Shown here one piece after another: positions 1-8,402 of a stretch of 64,000 nucleotides of DNA. Each line of letters starts with the position of its first letter. Positions within the stretch are counted from its first letter, which is position 1. The notes beneath the pieces are model-generated. The model saw nothing but the letters and a program-made list of their open reading frames with translations. It was not told the origin of the DNA and did no database searches. Source of the stretch: Micromonospora musae (GTDB taxonomy: Bacteria > Actinomycetota > Actinomycetes > Mycobacteriales > Micromonosporaceae); assembly GCF_003626635.1 (NCBI RefSeq), contig NZ_RAZT01000008.1:310001-374000 (forward strand). The letters run 5' to 3'. Made by a program: the position numbers and the translations under genes.

Positions 1-322
1 CGAGCATCAGGACCAGCTGCTTGTCGGCCGCCTCCAGCTCCTGGCTGACTCCGCGAATGATGCCGGGGAAGAACTGGTCGTCGGAGAAGACCCGGTTCGC
101 GTCCTCGGGCATGACCAGCGCGATGGAGTCGGTCCGCTGGGTGACGAGGCTCCGGGCGGCGAGATTCGGCACGTAACCCAGCTCGGCCACCGCCCGGTGG
201 ACCGCTTCCCGGATCTCCTCGGCGACGGTGGTGGAGCCGTTCACCACGCGGGAGACGGTTGCCCGGGAGACGCCGGCGCGCCGCGCCACCGCCTCCAGCG
301 TCGGCCGCCCTGCCGTCCTCAT
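1..322 (-). CDS. LacI-family transcriptional regulator (3' end outside window)
   Basis: The N-terminal 107 residues of a LacI-type repressor are visible; the gene runs off the left edge. Residues about 5 to 30 form the classic LacI helix-turn-helix (LEAVARRAGVSRATVSRVVN), followed by the hinge helix region (YVPNLAARSLVTQ) and the start of the periplasmic-binding-like ligand domain (DSIALVMPEDANRVF). The ATG at 322 is the only start that keeps the HTH at its normal distance from the N terminus. Two LacI-type operator sequences lie just upstream, which suggests autoregulation. Members usually control sugar uptake or glycosidase genes; the target here is not visible. Confidence 0.93.
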   Translation of the reverse strand, partial: MRTAGRPTLEAVARRAGVSRATVSRVVNGSTTVAEEIREAVHRAVAELGYVPNLAARSLVTQRTDSIALVMPEDANRVFSDDQFFPGIIRGVSQELEAADKQLVLML

Positions 323-437
323 CGCCGCCACCGCGGCGCCGTCGCACCGAACTCCGTCACGCTCGACCGCACCTTCCGTGATCCCGGTGGTTCGTCGGAC
401 CTTCCCAGGTCGGGCGGAACGGTGGTCGGAATTGATC

Positions 438-497
438 TGGGAGAGCGCCCTCGGACAGGGTGGTGTGTGCCACGCCACATGTCAAGAGAGCGCTCTC
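438..497. promoter_or_regulatory. Tandem LacI-type operators upstream of the lacI-like gene
   Basis: A perfect 12-base palindrome GAGAGCGCTCTC lies at 486-497, and a related imperfect site TGGGAGAGCGCCCTC at 438-452. Both have the central CG step and inverted arms typical of actinobacterial LacI regulators such as CebR (TGGGAGCGCTCCCA). They sit 116 to 175 bases upstream of the LacI start. Assignment to this LacI protein is inference from proximity. Confidence 0.6.
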
Positions 498-503
498 CGA
501 AGA

Positions 504-1265
504 TCAGCTGACCCGCAGCCCCTCCAGCAGACCGCGGTCGCCTGTCACGTCCAGGGTGTCGAAGCTCACCCGGCCCCAGAGGGCGAGCAGCAGATCGCTG
601 GCGGTGCCGCTGACCAGCGCCCGCGCGTGGTGCTCGTCGTGGTCGAGGATCGTGTCGGTGTCCAGCAGCGCCACGCCCTCACCCCGCAACCGCAGGTACC
701 ACTGCTGCGCCGCGTCCGCCGCGACCAGCTGCACCACACCGTGCCACTGCCCGGAAGTCCGGCGCCTGCCCGCCGGCAGCCAGGTGTCCAGCACCTCGCT
801 GACCCCGTCGGCCGCGAGCTTCGCCTCGACCGGCTCACCGGCGGCGATGGCGAGCTGGGCGTCCCAGCGGTGCACCGCCGTCTCGTGCGCCGCCCGGCGC
901 GGCCAGAAACCGGCCCTCTTCGGCTGCGGCGCCCAGTTCCACGCCGACGCCTCCGGATCCAGCCCCTCGAAGACGGCCATCAACTTGTCGTACCCCTGCT
1001 GCCAGTACTGCAGCGGCGTGACTCCCGGGCCGGGCTCGCCCCGCTCCGGACGCTCCGCCGGGGCACCCGTGACTCCGGAGCCTGCGAACGAGGAGACCCA
1101 GTGGTAGAAGCCACCGAGGTGCAGGGTCAGGTCGGCGACGGTCCAACCGGGGCAGGAGAGCACGGGTGTCTCCGGCGGTGCCTCGGCCACCGCCGCGGCG
1201 AAGGCCGGGCCCTCCACCCGGAGCGCACCGATCCAGAAGTCCTTCGTGCCATGCAGTCTGCTCAT
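504..1265 (-). CDS. Maleylpyruvate isomerase family mycothiol-dependent enzyme
   Basis: A 253-residue protein of the mycothiol-dependent maleylpyruvate isomerase (MDMPI, DinB-fold) family. The N-terminal helix bundle contains CPGWTVADLTLHLGGFYHW, and a second conserved block RAAHETAVHRWDAQ supplies the His residues that bind the divalent metal in this family. The start at 1265 is preferred over an ATG at 1271 because GGGAGG then sits six bases upstream. The substrate is unknown. The presence of mshA, the first mycothiol biosynthesis gene, in the same window fits a mycothiol-using host. It reads toward the lacI-like gene but is separated from it by the operator region. Confidence 0.85.
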   Translation of the reverse strand: MSRLHGTKDFWIGALRVEGPAFAAAVAEAPPETPVLSCPGWTVADLTLHLGGFYHWVSSFAGSGVTGAPAERPERGEPGPGVTPLQYWQQGYDKLMAVFEGLDPEASAWNWAPQPKRAGFWPRRAAHETAVHRWDAQLAIAAGEPVEAKLAADGVSEVLDTWLPAGRRRTSGQWHGVVQLVAADAAQQWYLRLRGEGVALLDTDTILDHDEHHARALVSGTASDLLLALWGRVSFDTLDVTGDRGLLEGLRVS

Positions 1266-1322
1266 CGCCATCCTCCCGGGGGTGACCCGGCTACCAGTGG
1301 GTGCCGTGGCTACCCCTCAGCC

Positions 1323-1328
1323 TAGGGT
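1323..1328 (+). promoter_or_regulatory. -10 element of a leaderless murB promoter
   Basis: TAGGGT ends seven bases before the GTG start of murB, the spacing expected when transcription begins at the start codon. No convincing -35 element is seen. Confidence 0.45.
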
Positions 1329-1335
1329 GAAGGGT

Positions 1336-2427
1336 GTGTCAGACGTCTACGCCCAGCCGACAACCGGAGTCGACGCGACCGACGTGAAAGCCCTGGCCAG
1401 CTACACCACGCTGCGCATGGGCGGATCGGCCGGCCGGATCGTGCCGGGCAACAGCGCCGAGGAGATCGTACGAGCGGTACGCGAGGCCGGCATCCGGGAC
1501 GAGCCGGTGCTGCTCCTCGCGGGCGGCAGCAACGTCGTGATCGGGGACGCGGGCTTCCCCGGCACGGTGGTGCTCGTCCGCTCCAGGGGGCTGAAGGTGG
1601 TCGCCGAGGACGCCGAAACGGTGACCGTACGGGTGGAGGCCGGCGAGCCGTGGGACGAGCTGGTCGCCGCGACCGTCGCCAACGGGTGGTCGGGCCTGGA
1701 GTGCCTCTCCGGGGTCCCCGGCTCCACGGGGGCCACGCCGATCCAGAACGTGGGCGCGTACGGCCAGGAGGTCGCCGAGACGATCACCGGGGTCGAGGCG
1801 TACGACCGGGCGAACGGCACCGTCGGCCGGATCGACGCCGCCGACTGCGGCTTCGCGTACCGGTCCAGCATCTTCAAGTACAGCGACCGGTGGCTGGTGC
1901 TCTCGGTCGACTTCCGGCTCGCCCGCTCGCCGCTGTCGGGTCCGGTGCGCTACGCCGAGCTGGCCCGCGCGCTCGGCGTCGAGGTGGGGGACCGGGTGCC
2001 GCTGGCCGACGCCCGCGCGACGGTGCTGCGCCTGCGGGCCGGCAAGGGCATGGTGCTGGACGCGGCCGACCCCGACACCCGCTCCGTCGGCTCGTTCTTC
2101 ACCAACCCGGTGCTGGACCGGGCGGCGTACGAGCTGTTCCGCGAGGGGGCGGCGGATCTGGGCGAGGCGCCCTCGTGGCCCTGCCCGGGTGACATGGTCA
2201 AGTTGAGCGCGGCCTGGCTGATCGACAAGGCCGGATTCGGCAAGGGGCACCCGGGGCCGGGCGGGGTCGCCATCTCCAGCAAGCACACCCTGGCGCTGAC
2301 CAACCGCAGCGGCCAGGCCAGCACCGCCGACCTGGTCGCGCTGGCCCGCGAGATCCGCGACGGCGTCCACAGCCGCTTCGGCGTCACCCTCCACCCCGAG
2401 CCGGTCCTGATCAACTGCACGATCTGA
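1336..2427 (+). CDS. murB: UDP-N-acetylenolpyruvoylglucosamine reductase MurB
   Basis: A 363-residue FAD enzyme that reduces UDP-GlcNAc-enolpyruvate to UDP-MurNAc with NADPH in peptidoglycan precursor synthesis. The FAD-binding half has GGGSNVVIGD and LSGVPGSTGATPIQNVGAYGQE. The catalytic half has FAYRSSIFK, the GSFFTNPV motif with the proton-donor Ser, and a C-terminal HPEPV containing the conserved Glu. The sequence follows the E. coli-like type I pattern. The GTG at 1336 is chosen because TAGGGT lies seven bases upstream; a GTG at 1327 is also in frame. murB occupies the same place relative to mshA in mycobacteria (Rv0482). Confidence 0.97.
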   Translation: MSDVYAQPTTGVDATDVKALASYTTLRMGGSAGRIVPGNSAEEIVRAVREAGIRDEPVLLLAGGSNVVIGDAGFPGTVVLVRSRGLKVVAEDAETVTVRVEAGEPWDELVAATVANGWSGLECLSGVPGSTGATPIQNVGAYGQEVAETITGVEAYDRANGTVGRIDAADCGFAYRSSIFKYSDRWLVLSVDFRLARSPLSGPVRYAELARALGVEVGDRVPLADARATVLRLRAGKGMVLDAADPDTRSVGSFFTNPVLDRAAYELFREGAADLGEAPSWPCPGDMVKLSAAWLIDKAGFGKGHPGPGGVAISSKHTLALTNRSGQASTADLVALAREIRDGVHSRFGVTLHPEPVLINCTI

Positions 2428-2448
2428 CCCTCGCCCCTGAGCGCGAGG

Positions 2449-2472
2449 ACGCGTGCCTGGGCGGGCACGCGT
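2449..2472. terminator. Bidirectional hairpin between convergent murB and SDR gene
   Basis: ACGCGTGCC (2449-2457) and GGCACGCGT (2464-2472) form a 9-bp perfect stem with a 6-base loop in the 55-base gap between convergent genes. There is no U-tract, as is usual in high-GC actinomycetes. Confidence 0.65.
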
Positions 2473-2482
2473 GCCGCTGGGA

Positions 2483-3253
2483 TCAGGTGAAGTTGGCGCC
2501 GCCGTCGACGAGCAGCGACTGACCGTTGACGTAGGCGCCGTCGTCGGAGAAGAGGAAGGCCACCATCGCGGCGAGGTCCTCCGGCTTGCCCAGCCGCGGC
2601 GAGCGTACGGTCGCGAGGATCTGCTCGCGCCACTCCTCGGTGGTGGTGTCGAGCGCGGCCCCGGTGAGGATCACGCCGGGTGAGACGAGGTTGGCCCGGA
2701 CGCCATGCCGGCCGCCGAGGCTCGCGGTGTGCCGGGTGAGCCCGATCAGGCCACTCTTGGCGGCCTGGTACGCGACCCGCTCGGTCTCGCCCAGCCACAC
2801 CGCGCTCGACATCGTGTTGACGATGGAGCCGGTGCCCTGCTCGATCATGATCGGCAGGGCGTGCCGGACGCCGTACATGTAGCCGGTCAGGGTGACGTCG
2901 ATGGTGTGTCGCCAGACGTCGACCGGTACCGAGGTCACGTCGGTGTCCCGTGCCAGGGTTCGCGGCGAGAGGTCCGCGGCCACGTTGAAGAGGCCGTGCA
3001 GGCCACCGAACCGCTCGACGGCGAATTCGATCAGACCTCGGTACGAGTCCTCGTCGCTGATGTCGAAGCCCCGCGCCACGGCCCGTCCGTCCGAGCCGTT
3101 GATGCCGTCGACGACGGCCTGCGCGGCGGCCTCGTTCAGATCCGCCGCGACGACCAGCATGCCTTCCTCGGCGAGACGGATCGCCGTCGCGCCGCCGATG
3201 TTGCCGGGCGCCGCACCGGCGACGACGGCCACCTTGTCCTTGAGCCCGCGCAT
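2483..3253 (-). CDS. SDR family oxidoreductase
   Basis: A 256-residue classical short-chain dehydrogenase. The N-terminal nucleotide-binding loop is VVAGAAPGNIGGATA, a slightly extended form of TGxxxGxG, and D of VVAADLN suggests NAD preference. The catalytic Ser lies in NTMSSAV and the Tyr/Lys pair in YQAAK. The usual NNAG motif is replaced by NVAAD. The C terminus ends GQSLLVDGGANFT, typical of FabG-like and glucose-dehydrogenase-like members. The substrate cannot be told. It stands alone, convergent with murB. Confidence 0.88.
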   Translation of the reverse strand: MRGLKDKVAVVAGAAPGNIGGATAIRLAEEGMLVVAADLNEAAAQAVVDGINGSDGRAVARGFDISDEDSYRGLIEFAVERFGGLHGLFNVAADLSPRTLARDTDVTSVPVDVWRHTIDVTLTGYMYGVRHALPIMIEQGTGSIVNTMSSAVWLGETERVAYQAAKSGLIGLTRHTASLGGRHGVRANLVSPGVILTGAALDTTTEEWREQILATVRSPRLGKPEDLAAMVAFLFSDDGAYVNGQSLLVDGGANFT

Positions 3254-3301
3254 CGGCCTGCTCCCTTCACTCGTCGTCGTTCAGTTCCTCGGAAGAGCGA
3301 A

Positions 3302-3337
3302 GTACGGGCGTCGCCGGCTCGCCGGCCACGCCCGTAC
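3302..3337 (-). terminator. Terminator hairpin after the FMN reductase gene
   Basis: GTACGGGCGT (3302-3311) pairs perfectly with ACGCCCGTAC (3328-3337). It lies 35 bases beyond the stop of the minus-strand reductase, with further GC pairing possible inside the loop. Confidence 0.6.
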
Positions 3338-3372
3338 CGCGATGGTGCAGAGAACTCTTTCCCGGCCGTCGA

Positions 3373-3933
3373 CTACTTGGCGCGCAGCGGCGCGAGAGCC
3401 TGGCTCCAGGCCACGACCTGGTCGAGGGTCGTGTTCAGCGCGTCGCGCTGGAAGTCGTTGGGCTTGAAGACGCTGAAGTTCTCGAAGTCGGTGAAGAGCG
3501 AGAGCGCGACCTGGGAACGGACGTCGGCGAGCTGCAGCTCACCGGCGATCAGCCGCAGGTGCTCGACCGCGCGGGCGCCACCGACCGAGCCGTAGCTGAC
3601 GAAGCCGACGGCCTTGTTGTTCCACTCCTTGTAGAGGAAGTCGATCGCGTTCTTCAGGGCGCCGGACGTCGAGTGGTTGTACTCCGGCGTCACGATGATG
3701 AACCCGTCGAACGAAGCGATCTTGTTCGCCCACTCCAGCGTGTGCGGCTGCTGGTACTGGTCCATCGCCGGCGGGTAGATCTCGTCCAGGTGCGGCAGCT
3801 TGTAGTCGAGCAGGTCGACGAGCTCGAACTCGACATCGGTGCGCTGCTTGGCGATCTCGTAAACCCAGCGCGCCACGGGCTCGCCGACCCGACCCGGGCG
3901 GGTGCTGCCGATGATGATTCCGATCCTGGTCAT
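3373..3933 (-). CDS. NAD(P)H-dependent FMN reductase / flavodoxin-like oxidoreductase
   Basis: A 186-residue flavodoxin-fold reductase. The FMN phosphate loop is IIIGSTRPGRVGEPVARW at residues 5-22, and the flavin-ring loop is VTPEYNHSTSGALKNAIDFLY, both hallmarks of the NADPH-dependent FMN reductase family (azo/quinone/chromate reductases). The start at 3933 has a strong GAGGAGGAG upstream. A sigma-70-like promoter (TTGACG, 16 bases, TATAGT) is embedded in the divergent operator shared with the MarR gene. It probably detoxifies an electrophile or quinone sensed by that MarR protein; this is inferred from arrangement, not shown. Confidence 0.92.
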   Translation of the reverse strand: MTRIGIIIGSTRPGRVGEPVARWVYEIAKQRTDVEFELVDLLDYKLPHLDEIYPPAMDQYQQPHTLEWANKIASFDGFIIVTPEYNHSTSGALKNAIDFLYKEWNNKAVGFVSYGSVGGARAVEHLRLIAGELQLADVRSQVALSLFTDFENFSVFKPNDFQRDALNTTLDQVVAWSQALAPLRAK

Positions 3934-3970
3934 CGCGGTCTCCTCCTCGTACGGGACCCCGAGTGGAGTC

Positions 3971-4019
3971 CTTGCTTGACGAAGCAACTATACGGCGGGC
4001 GATTGCTTCGTCAAGCAAG
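3971..4019. promoter_or_regulatory. Symmetric MarR-type double operator
   Basis: A 17-base sequence at 3971-3987 is repeated as its exact reverse complement at 4003-4019. Each arm is itself a palindrome of the form TTGCTT-GACG-AAGCAA, as expected for a MarR dimer site. One arm covers the -35 of the reductase promoter; the other abuts the -10 of the marR gene. Both divergent promoters could therefore be repressed together. Confidence 0.82.
3987..4014 (-). promoter_or_regulatory. Promoter of the FMN reductase gene
   Basis: On the minus strand TTGACG (4009-4014) and TATAGT (3987-3992) are separated by 16 bases. Both hexamers are close to the vegetative sigma consensus and overlap the inverted-repeat operator. 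Confidence 0.75.
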
Positions 4020-4031
4020 TAGCATGGAGGG

Positions 4032-4508
4032 ATGTCCAGCGTCACACCGAAGCCGTCAAACGCCCCGGAGGAGCTTCTACCGCTCAGTCCGGACGAAGAG
4101 GCCGTCGTGCGCGCCCTGAACCGGGTGATCTACTCGCTGCCCCGCGCCATCGACGCCGACATGCTCCGTGAGCAGGGGCTCCCGCTCATCGAGTACCTCA
4201 CTCTCATGCACCTCTCCGAGGCCGCCGACCGGCAACTGCGGATGAGCGAGCTCGCCACCATCTGCGAGCTCTCCCTCAGCGGCATGACCCGGGTCGTGCA
4301 GCGGCTGGAGGCCCAGGGGTTCGTCCAGCGGGTCCGCTGCGAGCAGGACGCCCGCGGGTGGAACGCCGTCCTCACCGACGCCGGCTTCGCCCGGCTGGAG
4401 CAGGCCTGGCCCACCAACCTCGCCGCCACGCGCCGGCACTTCATCGACCATCTCGCCGGCCTGGACCTCAAGCAGCTCGCCGCGGCGATGCAGAAGATCG
4501 CCAGCTGA
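4032..4508 (+). CDS. MarR-family transcriptional regulator
   Basis: A 158-residue winged-helix regulator. The DNA-binding core is LRMSELATICELSLSGMTRVVQRLEAQGFVQRVRCEQDARGWNAVLTDAGFARL, with recognition helix and wing in the usual MarR order (residues about 70 to 125), flanked by helices for dimerisation. It is divergent from an FMN reductase with a paired palindromic operator between them, the standard layout for a MarR repressor controlling itself and a redox enzyme. TAGCAT ends six bases before the ATG, so the mRNA may be leaderless; a GGAGG is present but only one base from the start. No redox-sensing Cys arrangement can be assigned with certainty. Confidence 0.92.
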   Translation: MSSVTPKPSNAPEELLPLSPDEEAVVRALNRVIYSLPRAIDADMLREQGLPLIEYLTLMHLSEAADRQLRMSELATICELSLSGMTRVVQRLEAQGFVQRVRCEQDARGWNAVLTDAGFARLEQAWPTNLAATRRHFIDHLAGLDLKQLAAAMQKIAS

Positions 4509-4532
4509 GTAGGTCGTCGGAATGGCCGCCGG

Positions 4533-5330
4533 CTAGGCCGGGGCGACCGCGGACCAGGGCACCGTCAGCTCCCCGAGACGCCAACGTGCGGGGCGGTCGA
4601 GCAGCGGCCAACCCCCGTCCCGCACCGACTGGACCGCGTGCAGCCAGCGCTGCCGCGGGCCGTACGGGGCGTAGCCGGCGGCGGCCCGCCAGGCGTCGTC
4701 GAGCGCCCGGATCAGGTCGTGCACCCGCTCACCCGGCACGTTGCGGTGGATCAGCGCCTTCGGCAGCCGCTCGGCCAGCTCGGCGGGGGTCTCCAGGGTG
4801 GAGAGCCGCGCGGCCAGGGTCAGTGAGCGCGGGCCGTCGGCGTCGACCAGCAGCCAGCCGCCCAGCCGGCCCAACTCGTCGCAGGTCCCCTCGACCAGCA
4901 GCCCACCCGGTGCCAGCGCAGCGGTCATCGTCCGCCACGCGCCGGGCACCTCGCTCTCGTCGTACTGACGCAGCACGTTGAGCGCGCGAACCAGCACCGG
5001 ACGCAGACCGGCCAGCTCGAACCCGCCCCGGGCGAAGGTGAGCCCCGGCGGATCGGCGGCCGGCGCGGCGGCGGCCACCCGCTCCGGGTCGATCTCCAAG
5101 CCGACCAGCCGCACGTCGGGTCGCACCCCGGCCGCCAGCCGGGAGCGCAGCTCCACAGCGGTGATCGGGCTCGCGCCGTAGCCGAGGTCCACCACCAGCG
5201 GATCGGCCGCGTCGCGCAGCAGGTCACCACAGGTGGCCACGATCCAGTTGTCCACCCGGCGCAGCCGGTTCGGGTTGGTCGTCCCCCGGGTGATCACGCC
5301 GTACGGCCGGCGCCGCCCGGGCACCGTCAT
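4533..5330 (-). CDS. Class I SAM-dependent methyltransferase
   Basis: About 265 residues. The motif VVDLGYGASPITAVELRSRL is the Rossmann SAM-binding loop, followed by acidic VGLEIDPERV, where E/D would hold the ribose. The middle part (ARGGFELAG, VLRQYDESEV, LAPGGLLVEGTCDE) resembles small-molecule methyltransferases. The N terminus RRRPYGVITRGTTNPNRLRR is basic. An in-frame GTG at 5366 would add 12 residues; neither start has a clear ribosome binding site. It follows an SDR gene on the same strand with a short gap, probably one transcript. Substrate unknown. Confidence 0.78.
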   Translation of the reverse strand: MTVPGRRRPYGVITRGTTNPNRLRRVDNWIVATCGDLLRDAADPLVVDLGYGASPITAVELRSRLAAGVRPDVRLVGLEIDPERVAAAAPAADPPGLTFARGGFELAGLRPVLVRALNVLRQYDESEVPGAWRTMTAALAPGGLLVEGTCDELGRLGGWLLVDADGPRSLTLAARLSTLETPAELAERLPKALIHRNVPGERVHDLIRALDDAWRAAAGYAPYGPRQRWLHAVQSVRDGGWPLLDRPARWRLGELTVPWSAVAPA

Positions 5331-5401
5331 CGCCACGACCGGCGCCGCGTCACGCCCGCCCGCCACCGCGGGGCTCGCCGACCCGGCTCACTCTTCGCCC
5401 C

Positions 5402-6169
5402 TCACTGGCCGACGCGGTGCACCTTGTGCTGCGCGGCCTGAGCCAACGGGCGAACCACCAGCCGGTCCACATTGACATGGTGCGGGCGGGTGGCGCACCA
5501 CGCCACGCAGTCCGCCACGTCCTCGGCCACCAGCGGTTCGGGAACCCCGGCGTAGACGGCCGCGGCCCGCTCCGCGTCACCGTCGAAGCGAACCAGGCTG
5601 AACTCCTCCGTCCGCACCATTCCCGGGTCGATCTCGATGACCCGTACCGGTCGGCCGTTGAGCTCCAGCCGCAGCGTGCCGGCGATCGCCGTCTGCGCGT
5701 GCTTGGCCGCGGTGTAGCCTCCGCCGCCCTCGTAGACCCCGAGCCCCGCCGTCGAGGAGACGACCACGATGGTTCCGGCGCCGGACGCCTCCAGCGCCGG
5801 CAGCAGCGCCTGGGTGACGCGGAGCGTACCGAGCACGTTGACGTCGTACATCCACTGCCAGTCCTCGACCGACCCGGACTCCACCGGGTCCAGGCCGCGC
5901 GCGCCGCCGGCGTTGTTCACCAGCAGGGTGACCGGCCCCGGCGCGGCCCCGGCCGCCTCGGCCAGGGCGGCCACCGACTCGTCCGACGTGACGTCACAGG
6001 CGACCGCCGTCGCCCGGCCGCCGGCAGCCTCGATCTCGGCGACCAACCCGGCCAGCCGATCGCTGCGCCGGGCCGCGGCGAGCACGTGGAAACCCTCGGC
6101 GGCGAGCCGGCGGGAGGTGGCCGCGCCGATCCCACTCGATGCTCCGGTGACGATGGCGACAGAGCTCAT
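5402..6169 (-). CDS. SDR family NAD(P)-dependent oxidoreductase (YdfG-like)
   Basis: A 255-residue classical SDR with VTGASSGIGAATSRRLA as cofactor loop, NNAGGARG, catalytic Ser in VVSSTAG and YTAAK. AARRSDRL, with Arg residues after the second strand, suggests NADPH. The tail VDRLVVRPLAQAAQHKVHR resembles the YdfG/serine-3-dehydrogenase group. The start at 6169 places the glycine loop correctly. It is divergent from mshA, in the place where mycobacteria have Rv0484c, also an SDR. Confidence 0.9.
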   Translation of the reverse strand: MSSVAIVTGASSGIGAATSRRLAAEGFHVLAAARRSDRLAGLVAEIEAAGGRATAVACDVTSDESVAALAEAAGAAPGPVTLLVNNAGGARGLDPVESGSVEDWQWMYDVNVLGTLRVTQALLPALEASGAGTIVVVSSTAGLGVYEGGGGYTAAKHAQTAIAGTLRLELNGRPVRVIEIDPGMVRTEEFSLVRFDGDAERAAAVYAGVPEPLVAEDVADCVAWCATRPHHVNVDRLVVRPLAQAAQHKVHRVGQ

Positions 6170-6359
6170 CCGGCCATTGTCACCTTCGCCGGGGTCGGCC
6201 GTGGGCCCGCACGTGTCGTGGCTCACCATGAGGTCCGTCACGCCGACCGACCGCCCGTGCGCATTTCCGTGGCTCGATCGGGAAGATGACATCCGGCGTA
6301 CGGGTTGTCCCAAGCGCCGGTAGTGCGAGACGGCATCAACCGTGAGCAGGGGAGCGGAC

Positions 6360-7724
6360 GTGGCGGAACTGCACACCGGCGTCGGTCGTCAACGAGGGAC
6401 TCAGCCGTGGCCGCGGCCCCGGCGCATCGCCACCCTCTCGGTGCACACCTCGCCGATGCACCAGCCGGGCACCGGCGACGCCGGCGGCATGAACGTCTAC
6501 ATCCTGGAGGTCGCCCGCCGGCTGGCCGAGGCGGACGTCGAGGTGGAGATCTTCACCCGGGCCACCTCCGGTGACCTGCCTCCGGTGGTCGAGATGGCGC
6601 CGGGCGTGACGGTCCGGCACGTCACCGCCGGGCCGCTGGAAGGGCTCACCAAGGAGGAGCTGCCCGGCCAGCTCTGCGCGTTCACCGCCGGAGTGCTCCG
6701 CGCCGAGGCCGCCCGCCCCCCGGGCCACTACGACCTGATCCACTCGCACTACTGGCTCTCCGGGCAGGTCGGCTGGCTGGCCAAGGAGCGTTGGGGCGTA
6801 CCGCTGGTGCACACCGCGCACACCCTCGCGAAGGTCAAGAACGCGCAGCTCGCGGCGGGCGACCGCCCGGAACCGAAGGCGCGGGTGATCGGCGAGGAGC
6901 AGGTGGTCGCCGAGGCCGACCGCCTGGTGGCGAACACCCGCGGTGAGGCCCACGACCTGATCGAGCGGTACGCGGCCGTTCCGGACCGGGTCGCGGTCGT
7001 GCAGCCCGGCGTGGACCTGAACCGGTTCCGCCCCATCGCCGGGGACCCGGACGAGTTGACCGTCACGGCCCGACGCCGGCTGGGCCTGCCCACCCGCGGA
7101 TACCTGGTGGCGTTCGTCGGCCGGATCCAGCCGTTGAAGGCACCGGACGTGCTGGTACGCGCCGCCGCCGCGCTGCGCGAGCGGGATCCCGCGCTCGCCG
7201 AGCAGATGACCGTGGTGATCTGCGGCGGCCCGAGCGGCAGCGGGTTGGACCGCCCGGCCGCCCTGATGGAGCTGGCCGCCTCGCTCGGCGTCGCCGACCG
7301 GATCCACTTCCTGCCGCCGCAGACCGGTGACGACCTGCCCACCCTCTACCGGGCGGCCGACCTCGTCGCGGTGCCCTCGCACAACGAGTCCTTCGGCCTG
7401 GTCGCCCTGGAGGCCCAGGCGTGCGGTACGCCGGTGCTGGCCGCCGCGGTGGGTGGTCTGGTGACCGCCGTCCGCGACCACGTCAGCGGTGTGCTCATCG
7501 ACGGACACGACCCGGTCGACTGGGCCCGCGCGCTCGCCCGGCTGCTGCCCGACCGGGTGCTGCGGCGGAGCCTCGCGCGCGGCGCCGTGCGGCAGGCCCG
7601 TCGCTTCTCCTGGGACCGTACGGTCGCCGAACTGCTCGACGTCTACGGCGAGGCGGTCGCCGCGCACCGGGCACGCCTCACCGCGCAGCTCGCCGGCGAC
7701 GCGGCCCTCTCCTGCTCCTGGTGA
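6360..7724 (+). CDS. mshA: D-inositol-3-phosphate glycosyltransferase MshA
   Basis: A 454-residue GT4 (GT-B) glycosyltransferase that transfers GlcNAc from UDP-GlcNAc to 1L-myo-inositol-1-phosphate, the first step of mycothiol synthesis. The N-terminal signature [21 protein letters not shown] is characteristic. The C-terminal nucleotide-sugar domain has [14 protein letters not shown] and the EX7E region [19 protein letters not shown]. The GTG at 6360 is preferred because GGGGAG lies about seven bases upstream; a GTG at 6342 is also in frame. The YbjN gene follows downstream exactly as in M. tuberculosis (Rv0486-Rv0487). Confidence 0.97.
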   Translation: MAELHTGVGRQRGTQPWPRPRRIATLSVHTSPMHQPGTGDAGGMNVYILEVARRLAEADVEVEIFTRATSGDLPPVVEMAPGVTVRHVTAGPLEGLTKEELPGQLCAFTAGVLRAEAARPPGHYDLIHSHYWLSGQVGWLAKERWGVPLVHTAHTLAKVKNAQLAAGDRPEPKARVIGEEQVVAEADRLVANTRGEAHDLIERYAAVPDRVAVVQPGVDLNRFRPIAGDPDELTVTARRRLGLPTRGYLVAFVGRIQPLKAPDVLVRAAAALRERDPALAEQMTVVICGGPSGSGLDRPAALMELAASLGVADRIHFLPPQTGDDLPTLYRAADLVAVPSHNESFGLVALEAQACGTPVLAAAVGGLVTAVRDHVSGVLIDGHDPVDWARALARLLPDRVLRRSLARGAVRQARRFSWDRTVAELLDVYGEAVAAHRARLTAQLAGDAALSCSW

Positions 7725-7795
7725 GCCCGTGCGGGGGCCCGGTCGGCGTCGGTCGGGCGGCCCGCCGGCGACGGGTGGGGTGACCGGCGCGACCG

Positions 7796-7801
7796 TAGAG
7801 T
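7796..7801 (+). promoter_or_regulatory. -10 element for leaderless ybjN-like gene
   Basis: TAGAGT, seven bases before the GTG at 7809; no ribosome binding site is present. Confidence 0.4.
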
Positions 7802-7808
7802 GGGTCCG

Positions 7809-8321
7809 GTGAACGGGAAGAGCGACCTCGCGGCCCTGATCGAGTCGGTCTGTGACGAGCGGGAGCTGGCCTGGGAGCCGACCGGCCCGCACTCGTACGC
7901 GGTGACCCTGCCCGGCACCCACAAGCTCAAGACGGTCTGCAACCTGATCGTCGGCGAGCACGCGCTCCGGATCGAGGCGTTCGTGATGCGCCAGCCCGAC
8001 GAGCGGCGCGAGGAGCTGTGGGCGTGGCTGCTCCAGCGCAACGCCCGGATGTACGGCGTCTCCTTCTCCGTCGACGCGGTCGGTGACGTCTACCTGACGG
8101 GGCGGGTCAACCCGGCCGGCGTCGACGCCGAGGAGCTGGACCGACTGCTCGGGGCGGTGCTGACCTACGCCGACGAGTCCTTCGACACCATGCTGGAGAT
8201 CGGCTTCGGCAGCTCGATCCGGCGGGAATGGGAGTGGCGGGTCAAGCGCGGCGAATCCACCGCGAACCTTGCCGCCTTCGCTCACCTCTTCGAGCCGTCC
8301 GGAGGTTCGGACCCGTCCTGA
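7809..8321 (+). CDS. YbjN domain-containing protein
   Basis: A 170-residue YbjN-family protein, soluble with alpha/beta character (LKTVCNLIVGEHALRIEAFVMRQPDERREELWAWLLQRNARMYGVSFSVDAVGDVYLTGRV). The family resembles type III secretion chaperones in fold, and its role in actinobacteria is not settled. The gene next to mshA in mycobacteria (Rv0487) belongs to the same family, so the pairing is old. TAGAGT seven bases before the GTG suggests a leaderless transcript. A perfect terminator palindrome follows seven bases after the stop. Confidence 0.88.
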   Translation: MNGKSDLAALIESVCDERELAWEPTGPHSYAVTLPGTHKLKTVCNLIVGEHALRIEAFVMRQPDERREELWAWLLQRNARMYGVSFSVDAVGDVYLTGRVNPAGVDAEELDRLLGAVLTYADESFDTMLEIGFGSSIRREWEWRVKRGESTANLAAFAHLFEPSGGSDPS

Positions 8322-8327
8322 CGGGTA

Positions 8328-8349
8328 TGCCGCACCGCGCGGTGCGGCA
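8328..8349 (+). terminator. Terminator palindrome after ybjN
   Basis: An 11+11 perfect palindrome with no loop (left arm TGCCGCACCGC), directly after the stop codon. Confidence 0.65.
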
Positions 8350-8402
8350 CGTTGGGACACGCCGCGCGCCGAGGACCATCTGTCGAGGAGCGTGAGCGTC
8401 TC

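Noticed and set aside
228-1325. Long plus-strand open frames over the start of the window
   Set aside because: They are antisense to the LacI and MDMPI genes, with biased Arg/Pro/Ala composition and no domain; typical shadow frames of high-GC DNA.
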